A stretch of DNA of 64,000 bases from CBDFMG01 sp965221205 [NCBI: bacterium] (GTDB lineage Bacteria > SM23-31). Where the stretch lies: NCBI GenBank assembly GCA_965221205.1, contig OZ244870.1:3038001-3102000 (forward strand), read 5' to 3'. The stretch's first letter is position 1. Each line of letters starts with the position of its first letter. Below the pieces are notes generated by a model. It ran no database searches, had not been told where the DNA came from, and saw only the letters and a program-made list of their open reading frames with translations. This document shows, one piece after another, positions 56,084-64,000 of the stretch. The position numbers and the translations under genes were made by a program.

Positions 56084-57574
56084 GTGTTAGACATGTTTTT
56101 ACGGTGTACAATATTGACAGACGTGATAATTAAATTAATCGTATCATTATTCTTTCTATTCCCGTGCGCAATCAGTTTGTATGCACAGTTTGATCTCGAG
56201 CAGGCATTTCCAAATCTGACTTTTGTCCGGCCGGTCGATCTTCAACACCCGGGTGACGGAAGCAACAAACTTTTTGTCATCGAGCAGCGGGGTATCGTTC
56301 TGGGTTTTGAAAATTCCATGAATGCTTCCGCATCCTTTAATTTTCTCGACATCAGTAACAGAGTAAACGATTCCGGCAATGAAGAAGGGCTTCTGGGACT
56401 GGCATTTCACCCGAACTACGCAGCAAATGGGTTTTTTTATGTTAACTATACCGCGTCAAATCCGAACAGTACGGTTATAGCGCGGTACAGTGTCAATCCG
56501 GATGACGGGACTGCCGCCTTAAACGATTCCGAGTTTATTATACTTGAGGTATCGCAGCCATTCCCGAATCACAACGGTGGACAGCTTGCATTCGGCCCCG
56601 ATGGTTACCTGTATATTGGGCTCGGAGACGGGGGATCTGGCGGAGATCCGCTCGGCAACGGTCAGAATAAAAGTACACTACTCGGGGCAATGCTGCGGAT
56701 TGATGTGGACAGTCAATCACCGGACAACAATTACCGAATACCGCCTGATAATCCTTTTGCCGGGAATACGAGCGGTTTTAAAGAAGAAATATATGCGTAC
56801 GGTTTACGCAATCCGTGGAGGTTCAGTTTTGATTCTGTAACCGGTAATCTCTGGGTTGCCGATGTGGGTCAAAATTCTATCGAGGAAATAGACATCGTTG
56901 AAAGTGGCGTCAACTACGGTTGGAATATCACCGAAGGTTCTTCCTGCTTTAATCCCCCGTCCGGATGCTCGATCACTGGATTACAAACACCCGTCTGGGA
57001 ATATGACCACAGCCTGGGAGCATCGGTAACCGGAGGATATGTATATAGAGGAACGCTCGTTCCTGAACTGAAGGGCAAGTATATATATACTGATTTTGTA
57101 AGCGGGAGGATATGGTCTTTGGAGTATGACGGTGTGAATCCTCCGGTTAACACACAACTCATAGACTCTGATCTTTCCATAGCTTCACTCGGTGTAGATA
57201 GAGATAATGAATTGTACTTTCTGGCGTTCGACGGGAAAATTTACCGTATTCAACCGACAATTTTAACCTCCGTGAATAACAACCCAGTCATTATAAGGGA
57301 ATACTTCATTGGACAGAATTATCCAAATCCGTTCAACCCGGAGACGACCATCCAGTTTAGTCCGCCCAAGACCATTCATGTCTCCTTGAGGATTTATAAT
57401 ACTCGCGGTCAGGAAATAATAAATCTCATTGATACTGTCATTCCCGCAGGAAGGAATGAAGCTGTTTGGGATGGGAAGAACAATGAAGGACAAATGGTGT
57501 CTTCAGGTATTTATTTTATGAGGCTTCAAGCTGGTAGATTTACCGACTTTAAGCGAATGACGTTCATCAAATAA
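56084..57574 (+). CDS. PQQ-dependent sugar dehydrogenase with type IX sorting domain
   Basis: 496 residues from GTG at 56084; ATG at 56093 is an alternative. Signal peptide IVSLFFLFPCAISLYAQ. Six-bladed soluble aldose dehydrogenase propeller: PVDLQHPGDGSNKLFVIEQR, EEGLLGLAFHPNYAANGFFY, PFPNHNGGQLAFGPDGYLYI (catalytic His region), GLRNPWRFSFDSVTGNLWVA, YGWNITEG, TGGYVYRG. The last ~80 residues are a Por/type IX C-terminal domain (NYPNPFNPETTIQFSP, WDGKNNEGQMVSSGIYFMRL), so it is exported across the outer membrane. It oxidises aldose sugars. Confidence 0.93.
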   Translation: MLDMFLRCTILTDVIIKLIVSLFFLFPCAISLYAQFDLEQAFPNLTFVRPVDLQHPGDGSNKLFVIEQRGIVLGFENSMNASASFNFLDISNRVNDSGNEEGLLGLAFHPNYAANGFFYVNYTASNPNSTVIARYSVNPDDGTAALNDSEFIILEVSQPFPNHNGGQLAFGPDGYLYIGLGDGGSGGDPLGNGQNKSTLLGAMLRIDVDSQSPDNNYRIPPDNPFAGNTSGFKEEIYAYGLRNPWRFSFDSVTGNLWVADVGQNSIEEIDIVESGVNYGWNITEGSSCFNPPSGCSITGLQTPVWEYDHSLGASVTGGYVYRGTLVPELKGKYIYTDFVSGRIWSLEYDGVNPPVNTQLIDSDLSIASLGVDRDNELYFLAFDGKIYRIQPTILTSVNNNPVIIREYFIGQNYPNPFNPETTIQFSPPKTIHVSLRIYNTRGQEIINLIDTVIPAGRNEAVWDGKNNEGQMVSSGIYFMRLQAGRFTDFKRMTFIK

Positions 57575-57602
57575 TTAATACCTGTTATCGTAGACAATTA
57601 AT

Positions 57603-57631
57603 GGGCTGATTCGAAAGAGTCAGCTCTTTTA
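57603..57631 (+). terminator. Intrinsic terminator after sugar dehydrogenase
   Basis: GGCTGATTC (57604-57612), GAAA tetraloop, GAGTCAGCT (57617-57625) with one mismatch-like wobble, followed by CTTTT. Confidence 0.75.
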
Positions 57632-57661
57632 TGTTTTAATATTATATGCAATATCAATAAT

Positions 57662-57840
57662 AAAGGTTCGTAATTCGTACAGCCCGAGGAGCATAAAACA
57701 CTTGTAAAAGCAAATTTCATAGCTTACTATTAATAGCTCCCCCTATGTTCTGACGACTCACACCAGATGTTGTAATTGTATAGATACAAAATAGAATTCC
57801 TATATATTCTCTCTTAAAATATTGAATTGGGGAATATCAG
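57662..57840 (+). promoter_or_regulatory. Repeated promoter/leader element, copy 6
   Basis: Box GGTTCGTAATTCGTACAG, CCCGAGGAGCA; TTGTAA at 57702-57707, 17-nt spacer, TACTAT at 57725-57730. The leader CTCCCCCTATGTTCTGACGA is of a second subtype shared with copy 7. It ends ATTGGGGAATATCAG before the DUF885 gene. Confidence 0.8.
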
Positions 57841-57876
57841 TTATTTTAAAACAATTCTAAAAAAGAGGTTTGAACA

Positions 57877-59526
57877 ATGAACAACCGTAAACATTTTGCT
57901 GTCGTTTTAGCTTTTTGTGCTGGTATTACATTGTTTTATTGCACAATGGAGAATGGGGGCTATGATGTGGCCGAGAGCAGCGATTATGCTGATCTTGTCA
58001 GCCTCTTCAACGAATTTCGTGAGTTCCAAAAGCCGGTATTTATTAACGGTATTCCCGATTATACAGCAGGCGCAATAGAGGAGCAGAAACGCGGCTTGAA
58101 GGAATTTCAAAGGCGACTTGATGACATTGATCCAAATAGCTGGATTGTCTCAAAGCAGGTTGATTATATTTTAGTGTGGGCGGAAATGAACGGACTTGAT
58201 TTTTATCATCGGATTTATAGACCCTGGTCACGAGATCCCGTATTCTACCTTCCTTCACAAAGAGGAGCCGGGCCTGCCATGAGCATCGAACTTCAGTTTC
58301 CCAGTAGCCTGCCTCTCCCGGATAATAAGATTGATGCATTTAGAAAGCAGTTGAAAGCTATTCCTGATATATACGAACAGGCGAAAAAGAACCTTACGGA
58401 AGCAGCAGGCGATCTGGCAATTATAGCAATCCATTATATTGATCGTGAAGCGGGAAGATATGAATATCTTGCGAACAGCCTGACAGACCACCATCCTGAT
58501 CTGGTTCCCGATGCGGAACGAGCCGTGGATGCAGTGAGAAACTATGGGAAATGGCTCGAAGATAACAAGAGCAGTATGACAGCGCCTGCAGGTATTGGAA
58601 TTGAGAACTACAACTGGTGGTTGAAAAATGTTCAACTCTTTCCATACACATGGGAAGAGTGTCGCATCATAATGGAGCACAAATATAATCGTGTAGTGAC
58701 TTTTTTAAAATTAGAGGAAAACAGAAACCGTAATCTTCCGGAGCTTAAAGTGGCTGATACTGATGAGGAGTATTACCGTCGTCTTGATAGAGCCCTTAAT
58801 TATGTTCTTGATTTTCTTCGAGAAGAAGAAATATTAACGGTCCCTGACTGGCTCCAGGCCGCAGACTACAGTGATCCGAATGAAGTAAGAGGGCCGCGGC
58901 CATCTCCTCCTACCATTGACTCAAGAGCACGTGAGCGCGAAGTGCTTCCTGGCGAAGCACATGAGTTTATTGGCCATCTTTTCGATAGACGGAGATTAGA
59001 ACGTGATGACCGTCTGATCCGTAGTGCATCACGCCTGTATAATATGGATTGGATCCGCTCGGAGGGATGGGCATGCAGTCTTGAAGAGCTTTTTATGGTG
59101 GCGGGAGTACTTGATAATCGACCGCGAAGGGGAAGAGAAGTTCAACACCTCATGAATGCTTCACATATGGCCCTTGCACTCCCTGATCTAAAAATGCACA
59201 GCAACGAGATAACCTTTACTGAAGCACGGCGATTGAATGCCGAGTTAATGCCGAACAACTGGACACATGAAGATGATAGAAACGTGTGGTATGAGCAGCA
59301 ATCAAATCTGCGCGTTCCAGGTTGGCATACTGCGGGTTCTGTTGTCGGCACAGCCCAATTTATGAAGCTATTCAGAGAGCGGGCAATGCAGTTGGGAATC
59401 GAATTTAACATTCGCAAGTTTATGGATGAATTTTTTGCGTCCGGATTGATCCCTATGTCTCTTGCGAGGTGGGAAATGACAGGATATGATGATGAGATCA
59501 AAGAATTATGTCCCGTCATAAAATAG
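57877..59526 (+). CDS. DUF885-family metallohydrolase lipoprotein
   Basis: 549 residues. Signal KHFAVVLAFCAGITLFYC with lipobox LFYC. The DUF885 fold is helical; its catalytic helix reads GEAHEFIGHLFDRRRL (HExxGH, zinc-type) and the partner helix IRSEGWACSLEELFMVAG supplies the Glu. Members are secreted peptidase-like or amidase-like enzymes. The C-terminal 156 residues are duplicated at 46.2 kb. Ribosome site AAGAGGTTTG. It belongs to the promoter-copy 6 unit. Confidence 0.87.
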   Translation: MNNRKHFAVVLAFCAGITLFYCTMENGGYDVAESSDYADLVSLFNEFREFQKPVFINGIPDYTAGAIEEQKRGLKEFQRRLDDIDPNSWIVSKQVDYILVWAEMNGLDFYHRIYRPWSRDPVFYLPSQRGAGPAMSIELQFPSSLPLPDNKIDAFRKQLKAIPDIYEQAKKNLTEAAGDLAIIAIHYIDREAGRYEYLANSLTDHHPDLVPDAERAVDAVRNYGKWLEDNKSSMTAPAGIGIENYNWWLKNVQLFPYTWEECRIIMEHKYNRVVTFLKLEENRNRNLPELKVADTDEEYYRRLDRALNYVLDFLREEEILTVPDWLQAADYSDPNEVRGPRPSPPTIDSRAREREVLPGEAHEFIGHLFDRRRLERDDRLIRSASRLYNMDWIRSEGWACSLEELFMVAGVLDNRPRRGREVQHLMNASHMALALPDLKMHSNEITFTEARRLNAELMPNNWTHEDDRNVWYEQQSNLRVPGWHTAGSVVGTAQFMKLFRERAMQLGIEFNIRKFMDEFFASGLIPMSLARWEMTGYDDEIKELCPVIK

Positions 59527-59656
59527 CTAATACATGAGTCGATTATGTTGATTTAATTGTCCATATTTCTCCTTGTGTACCATCAAGCATAATTTTATAA
59601 CTTTGGTTTATCATCGACTCCCTTCACACTCAGATAATTTTCAATCTAAAATATAC

Positions 59657-59775
59657 TCGTTCCTAATTCGCACACTCCGGGGAGCATTAAACACTTGTAA
59701 AAGTAAATTTCATAGCTTACTATCAATGGCTCCCCTATGTTCTGACGACTCACACCCAAGTTGTATAAGGTTTGT
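59657..59775 (+). promoter_or_regulatory. Repeated promoter/leader element, copy 7
   Basis: Box GTTCCTAATTCGCACAC, TCCGGGGAGCA; TTGTAA at 59695-59700, 17-nt spacer, TACTAT at 59718-59723. Leader GGCTCCCCTATGTTCTGACG as in copy 6. Next gene at 59886. Confidence 0.8.
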
Positions 59776-59885
59776 GAACAAACTACTGCAATAATCATGA
59801 TGTCACATAGTCTGACCACATATGAAGTAATTCATAAATAAAAATTAACAAAAAAACCCACTTTTAATCAATAGAGGAGAAAGTC

Positions 59886-61301
59886 ATGATAGTTCGAGGT
59901 ATGATTTTATTATGTGCGGTACTGTTCACTGCACCTTTTGCTAATGCGCAAGCTCAGGAAATGGACGACCTGAAGGAATGGAATAATCAGATCCGCCGGG
60001 AAAAGTTTGATCTTGTTCTGCCCAAAGCCATGAGAAAGAACAATATTGACATGTGGATTCACGTAATGAGAATAGCAATACCTGATGCCTTTGGTGCAGA
60101 AGAATTTGGCAGCACCTCCGGTGTTTTTGTCTTCACAGATCGTGGCGGTGACAGAATCGAACGCGCGGTTCTCGGACGTCGCTGGGGAGCTACACATCGT
60201 GAAAGAGGAGAAATGGAGACGTTGGTTGAAGAAAGTGGGGCCTACGACATAATTCGCGATCCAATACGTGTGCAGGAACCGGTAGGAAGCCCGATGATAG
60301 AATATGATTTCCGATTTAAGGGCCTTAGAGAATTTGTTGAAGCACGTGATCCCAAACGCATTGCTGTAAATTTCAAGCATAATTTGGGACAGTGGGAGAC
60401 CTACACTGACTTTGGAGGTGCGAGAGACGGCTTATCACATACAGACTACCTCCTCTTGACTGAAGAGCTCGGTGATAAATATGCCGACAGGCTGGTTTCG
60501 TCTGAATATGTGATTATGGATTACATTATACGAAAGGTGCCAAGCGAAATTCAGCTGCTTAAAAAAATAAGTCAGGATAGAGTTGAACGTGTAAAGAAAG
60601 CTTTTGCTGCAGTCGTGCCGGGTGTAACTAGGAATCGCGATGCGGGAATAGCTCTCTTTGGTCGGAGAAGCACAGGAATATCACAAAGAGGAAATAGTCC
60701 GGGCTATGAAAACAGTGTGATCCAGAGAGGCGACATCGTTGCCGCACCAAGCCAGGGATTGTACGCCTATGTGCTCCGTGACGGAGAGACTGAGCCGCCA
60801 CCGGATATCAAAAAACTGTGGGCAGAGTATCTGAAAATCGATAAGATTCTGGCAGAAACCATCAGAGTGGTTCGAACTCCTCGTGAAATAATTCAAAACT
60901 ACACGCGGAAATTTGAGGAAGAAGGGATTATTGTTAGGGAGAACCAATTGCATATGGTTCAGCCAAAGAACAATTTTCCCGTTTATGCCCTAGGTTTTGA
61001 TTCTGAAAAAACCCAGCTTAGTGTCGACGCTCATGGCATGATGAAAGGAGCGCGTGAGAGGCCGAACGAGAATTTATTTGGTCCCAGGATTGGCTCTCTC
61101 GGTCCGGATTGGACGAAAGATATACCGCTCCCACCCATTCACCACTTTGTTTTAGAATATTTTTTCTATATGCCGTCGCCAACATCCAACGAAGACGAAG
61201 ACCAATATTTATTCTTTTGGGATCATGAGCAAGCGATTGCTACCGAACGTGGAGTCGAGTATTTATCCCCACCGCAAAAGGAGCTTATCCTTATTCGATA
61301 A
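59886..61301 (+). CDS. M24-like (aminopeptidase P) exported protein, metal site lost
   Basis: 471 residues. Signal peptide IVRGMILLCAVLFTAPFANA. Creatinase-like N-terminal domain (RREKFDLVLPKAMRKNNIDM, GVFVFTDRGGDRIERAVLGR, FVEARDPKRIAVNF). In the M24 'pita-bread' domain VIQRGDIVAAPSQGLYAYVL should hold two metal-binding Asp residues (IDxG and YTDM type); that strand-loop is missing. The later HxxG (DAHGMMKG) and Glu strands (FVLEYFFYM, TERGVEYL) remain. Probably a pseudo-peptidase. It starts after AGAGGAGAAAGTC and its TAA overlaps the next promoter box. Confidence 0.82.
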   Translation: MIVRGMILLCAVLFTAPFANAQAQEMDDLKEWNNQIRREKFDLVLPKAMRKNNIDMWIHVMRIAIPDAFGAEEFGSTSGVFVFTDRGGDRIERAVLGRRWGATHRERGEMETLVEESGAYDIIRDPIRVQEPVGSPMIEYDFRFKGLREFVEARDPKRIAVNFKHNLGQWETYTDFGGARDGLSHTDYLLLTEELGDKYADRLVSSEYVIMDYIIRKVPSEIQLLKKISQDRVERVKKAFAAVVPGVTRNRDAGIALFGRRSTGISQRGNSPGYENSVIQRGDIVAAPSQGLYAYVLRDGETEPPPDIKKLWAEYLKIDKILAETIRVVRTPREIIQNYTRKFEEEGIIVRENQLHMVQPKNNFPVYALGFDSEKTQLSVDAHGMMKGARERPNENLFGPRIGSLGPDWTKDIPLPPIHHFVLEYFFYMPSPTSNEDEDQYLFFWDHEQAIATERGVEYLSPPQKELILIR

Positions 61302-61487
61302 AGGTTCACAAATCGTTCGGCCCAAGGAGTATATAGTATTTGTAAAAGTAAATGTATATCTTATCATTTATATTATAATTTCGAAGTATTTTTTGACCAG
61401 GTAAATCACATCTTAAAAGAGCGTCATATTTCATACACAATCCCTATTTGTCTCTTTTTGAGTGTTGATGTTGGGAATATATACTAA
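61300..61487 (+). promoter_or_regulatory. Repeated promoter/leader element, copy 8
   Basis: Starts inside the stop codon of the preceding gene (TAAAGGTTCACAAATCG). TTGTAA at 61340-61345, 16-nt spacer, TATCAT at 61362-61367. Leader TTTGACCAGGTAAATCACAT, GAGCGTCATATTTCATACAC and TGTTGGGAATAT matches copies 2, 4 and 9. Next ATG at 61505. Confidence 0.8.
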
Positions 61488-61504
61488 TAAAAGGAGACAC
61501 AATT

Positions 61505-62950
61505 ATGTCTACTCGACAAGTTTTTTGTGCAATCTTTTCTTTGACCTTCTTTCTGAGCTTCTGTAGTTCGGAAACAGTTGAATCGATATCGACCGATACG
61601 GCTATGACTAATGTCCAGATTCAGGAAGAGGACGAGCTAAAAGAATTGATCAATCAGATTCGCCGGGATAAGTTTGACCTCATCCTGCCTCAAGTCATGC
61701 GGGAGAACAATATCGACATGTGGATTCAAGTGATGAGAGAAGGTAATCCTGATCCCATGAGAGATGAATTGGGCAGCAACAACGGTGTTTTCATCTTCAC
61801 AGACCGCGGCAGTGACAGGATCGAACGGGCAGTTATCGGTCATAGATGGAAAAGTTCCGATCAAAGTACAGATAGAATCCCCTATTTTGATGTGGTTCGA
61901 GAAGGTGGAGCCTACGACATAATCGCCGAAGAAGTTTCACGGATCGAAATGCCGGGAGGCCAGAAAACAGAATTTGATCACAGATTTAAGGACGTGGGAG
62001 AATTTGTTGCCGAGCGTGACCCCAAACACATTGGTGTAAATTACCTGGAAAAGCTGGGACCTCCCGAGGTGTATGAGTTCCCAAGGTTACGATCCGATGG
62101 CATTTCGTATACGGACTACAACCTATTAGTCAAAGCACTTGGTGATACCTATGCGAAGAGGATTGTTTCGGCTGAATATCTGATATATGATTACTTAACG
62201 AGACCGGTGCCGAGCGAAATTGTAATGTTTAAGAAAATACGTACGGTTATCGCAGAATCTTTAGAGAGAGATTTTGCTAAAATCGTGCCGGGCGTAACTA
62301 AATTGAGTTTTCCTGAGGGGGGTGGTTCTGTTGTGGATAAGGACGGAAATAGAAGAAGTGGTGACTCTGTGATCCGGGGAGGCGACCTGATTAGAATAGC
62401 CAAGGGTCGACAAAGCCACCATTATTTGGACTCCAAGTGGAAATTCGCGAACTTCTATGAGATCATGCATGGATATGGCTATGTGCTCCGTGAAGGAGAG
62501 ACTGAACCGCCACCAAAGATCAAAAAAATCTGGGCAGATGCACTAAAAGTCCGTAAGATTTTAGAAGACAACATCAAGCTGGGCCGCACCGCTGGTGAAA
62601 CATTTGAAATCCTCAAGCGAAAAATTGAAGAAGCAGGGTTTATTTATGTAAATAGACAACTATATAACAAAGATCTGGATCCTGAAAAAACCCAGGTTCC
62701 TCTCGACGTACATGCCGCGGGAAAAGGAGTGAATGCCCCCAGGATAAGTCCTTTAGGTCCGGATTGGCAACGGGATTTGATACTGCAACCAAATCACCAC
62801 TTCTATTTTGAATACTGGGTCTATATTCCGATGCCTGAATGGGGTGAAGAGAGATATTTATCTTTACCATTTCATGACGGTGCGATTGTCACCGAACGTG
62901 GAGTCGAGTATTTTTCTCCACCGCCTACGGAGCTTCGTCTCATTCGCTAA
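61505..62950 (+). CDS. M24-like (aminopeptidase P) lipoprotein, metal site altered
   Basis: 481 residues, paralogue of the preceding gene (about half identical by eye). Signal MSTRQVFCAIFSLTFFLSFC with lipobox LSFC. N-terminal domain RRDKFDLILPQVMRENNIDM and GVFIFTDRGSDRIERAVIGH. In the M24 domain GGDLIRIAKG replaces the usual DxG Asp and NFYEIMHGYGYVL replaces NFYTDMKR-type Asp; VHAAGKG, FYFEYWVYI and VTERGVEYF keep the His and two Glu positions. Two missing metal ligands suggest no peptidase activity. Ribosome site AAAGGAGAC. Its stop overlaps promoter copy 9. Confidence 0.83.
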   Translation: MSTRQVFCAIFSLTFFLSFCSSETVESISTDTAMTNVQIQEEDELKELINQIRRDKFDLILPQVMRENNIDMWIQVMREGNPDPMRDELGSNNGVFIFTDRGSDRIERAVIGHRWKSSDQSTDRIPYFDVVREGGAYDIIAEEVSRIEMPGGQKTEFDHRFKDVGEFVAERDPKHIGVNYLEKLGPPEVYEFPRLRSDGISYTDYNLLVKALGDTYAKRIVSAEYLIYDYLTRPVPSEIVMFKKIRTVIAESLERDFAKIVPGVTKLSFPEGGGSVVDKDGNRRSGDSVIRGGDLIRIAKGRQSHHYLDSKWKFANFYEIMHGYGYVLREGETEPPPKIKKIWADALKVRKILEDNIKLGRTAGETFEILKRKIEEAGFIYVNRQLYNKDLDPEKTQVPLDVHAAGKGVNAPRISPLGPDWQRDLILQPNHHFYFEYWVYIPMPEWGEERYLSLPFHDGAIVTERGVEYFSPPPTELRLIR

Positions 62951-63142
62951 AGGTTCGCAAATCTTACACCCCGGGGAGGAAAATAGACTTGTAAAAACCG
63001 CTTGTATTTCTTATCATTTATATCAAACATATCAAAGTATCCAATATATTCTGACCAAGTATATCACATCGTAAAAAAGCATCATATTTCAACACAATCC
63101 CAATTAATCTCTTTTAGATGATTACTAGTGGGAATATCAGAT
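62949..63142 (+). promoter_or_regulatory. Repeated promoter/leader element, copy 9
   Basis: Begins in the stop codon (TAAAGGTTCGCAAATC); CCCGGGGAGG; TTGTAA at 62989-62994, 17-nt spacer, TATCAT at 63012-63017. Leader TCTGACCAAGTATATCACAT, CATCATATTTCAACACAATC, GTGGGAATATCAGATTA. The gene it served is no longer present; an IS1595 element lies 35 nt downstream. Confidence 0.8.
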
Positions 63143-63176
63143 TATATTACATTCCTTCATCAATTGTAAAATTTTT

Positions 63177-63887
63177 AGGGTCATGACAAGATAACTTTAA
63201 GCGATTATCTTGTAAGTCAATGTCCCGTAATAAGTTATCGAAGTACTTTAAGCGAAGAATTATTTTCTATTTTTCTCACGAATTAACGGCCACCCAAACG
63301 GCTAATTTACTCAAGATCAGCCGCAATACGATCAACCGGTACTACCGCGTCATTCGTGAGTGTATAGCCGAATATGAAGACCGTCAGATACATGAATGTG
63401 CAGGTGAAGTAAAACTCGATGAAAGCTACTTTGGCGGTTGTCATAAGGGCACTATAGGTCGTAGTACAAAGAGCAAAATACCAGTATTTGGTATACTCAA
63501 ACGAAACGGTATTGTCTATACACAGATCGTTCCGGATGTCTCAGCAAGAACTCTTAAGTCAATAATAAAACAAAAAGTTAATAAGGGAAGTACGGTCTAC
63601 TCAGACTCCTGGAAAAGCTACCATGGCTTAGTGTTCTATGGGTATGAACATGTACGCGTCAATCATGACAAAGAGCTTGTTGACAGACACAGAAACCATA
63701 TCAACGGAATCGAAAGCTTCTGGGCATATGTCAAAAACAAACTGACAAAATTCTATGGCATTCGTCCGGAACATTTTTATCTTTTCCTAAAAGAATATGA
63801 GTTCAGATTTAATAACCGAAATCAGAATATTAACGAATTATTACAAAAAATTATCAATATTTAAAACCTTTTCCTTGTCTAGACCCT
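63177..63887 (+). mobile_element. IS1595-family insertion sequence, complete
   Basis: Terminal inverted repeats AGGGTCATGACAAG (63177-63190) and CTTGTCTAGACCCT (63874-63887), 12 of 14 matching, enclose one transposase gene. AATTTTT flanks both sides directly (63170-63176 and 63888-63894), a target duplication of 7 or 8 bp. Length 711 bp. Confidence 0.85.
63220..63864 (+). CDS. IS1595-family transposase
   Basis: 214 residues. N-terminal HTH (LTATQTANLLKISRNTINRY), then a DDE/N RNase H domain: GEVKLDESYFGGCHKG (first Asp), STVYSDSWKSYHGLVF (second Asp), RHRNHINGIESFWAYVKNKL (Asn/Glu) and RPEHFYLFLKEYEFRFNNRN. There is no N-terminal zinc ribbon, unlike the relic at 14 kb. Intact, so the element may still move. 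Confidence 0.95.
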   Translation: MSRNKLSKYFKRRIIFYFSHELTATQTANLLKISRNTINRYYRVIRECIAEYEDRQIHECAGEVKLDESYFGGCHKGTIGRSTKSKIPVFGILKRNGIVYTQIVPDVSARTLKSIIKQKVNKGSTVYSDSWKSYHGLVFYGYEHVRVNHDKELVDRHRNHINGIESFWAYVKNKLTKFYGIRPEHFYLFLKEYEFRFNNRNQNINELLQKIINI

Positions 63888-64000
63888 AATTTTTCAGCAA
63901 TAATTTTAGTATCCTCAATTACTTTAAAAGATTCTTTATCAGGGATGACTCTTTGTTCATGTACTGCTCCATTACGTAATTTTCTAATTTTATGGGCAGC
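63854..64000 (-). CDS. HEPN-like gene, C-terminal end, altered by IS insertion (partial)
   Basis: Minus-strand frame entering from the right edge: HKIRKLRNGAVHEQRVIPDK, then ESFKVIEDTKIIAEKL. RNGAVH is an R-x4-H motif like that of HEPN or DUF4145 proteins. After KL the frame runs into the IS end (SRQGKGFKY) and stops at 63854. With the IS removed and one target repeat kept, the gene would read IIAEKFYN and stop, so only the last few residues changed. Confidence 0.6.
   Translation of the reverse strand, partial: AAHKIRKLRNGAVHEQRVIPDKESFKVIEDTKIIAEKLGSRQGKGFKY

Noticed and set aside
58255-58680. Minus-strand frames within the DUF885 gene
   Set aside because: Shadows of the conserved plus-strand gene.
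59573-59794. 73-codon frame across promoter copy 7
   Set aside because: Covers a promoter/leader element and has no ribosome site or protein-like pattern.
46170-63142. Repeated elements as integron attC sites or a CRISPR array
   Set aside because: No attC-type R/L core pairs or integrase; spacing is gene-sized and irregular, unlike CRISPR; -35/-10 hexamers at fixed spacing explain the pattern better.

Overview
The window reads as an AT-rich bacterial chromosome, most likely from the FCB superphylum (Bacteroidota/Calditrichota/KSB1-like relatives). The grounds are a short SigA/RpoD of the Bacteroidota-Chlorobi type, a secreted sugar dehydrogenase ending in a type IX secretion (Por) sorting domain with the 'YPNPFNP' signature, and many lipoproteins. 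No species can be named from the sequence. Several GC-rich blocks (1-3.9, 15.4-16.6, 48.1-48.8 and 54.9-55.9 kb) look foreign: either horizontal transfer or assembly chimerism.

Layout. 1-3.85 kb: the 5' part of a giant sacsin/HSP90-like (GHKL) ATPase gene, abutting a truncated lon. 4.8-12.3 kb: housekeeping genes on the minus strand (larB, dusB, an M23 peptidase, rpoD, a yggT-like gene, a decayed pilC, a TPR protein), with rpmB on the plus strand. 12.4-23.8 kb: an accessory zone full of wrecks (thioesterase, IS1595 transposase, phage terminase, truncated Mrr, ParA, excisionase-like HTH, membrane protein) between a few intact genes (HEPN protein, outer-membrane barrel, NucS-like/DUF5655 nuclease, lipoprotein). 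23.8-31.1 kb: an SPFH/NfeD membrane pair, tRNA-Glu, a tRNA-His-like gene and lipoproteins. 31.2-41.4 kb: a defence island with Mrr endonuclease, a PIN-domain protein with a small partner, a broken PIN gene, a protein kinase with a zinc-ribbon-like tail, a DUF4145 protein, a fused HsdM-HsdS and HsdR. 41.4-44.3 kb: repeats, fragments and tRNA-Lys. 44.4-63.2 kb: an island of exported or catabolic enzymes, mostly on the plus strand (sodium:solute symporter, two amidohydrolases, DUF1080 protein, PQQ dehydrogenase with a c-type haem domain, DoxX, PQQ sugar dehydrogenase, DUF885 hydrolase, two M24-like proteins). It ends in an intact IS1595-family element that has clipped a HEPN-like gene.

The most unusual feature is a repeated promoter/leader element in the last island. 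At least eight copies share an upstream box (GGTTCGCAAATCGTACAG, then CCCGGGGAGC), a TTGTAA -35 about 19 nt further on, and a TANNAT -10 after a 17-nt spacer (16 nt in one copy). Each copy lies just before a gene, and two overlap the stop codon of the gene before. Fragments of DUF885 and M24 genes joined at one copy show that whole promoter-gene units have been duplicated and recombined. This looks like a co-regulated set of exported enzymes built by unit duplication. The two M24-like products have lost their two metal-binding aspartates and are probably pseudo-peptidases.
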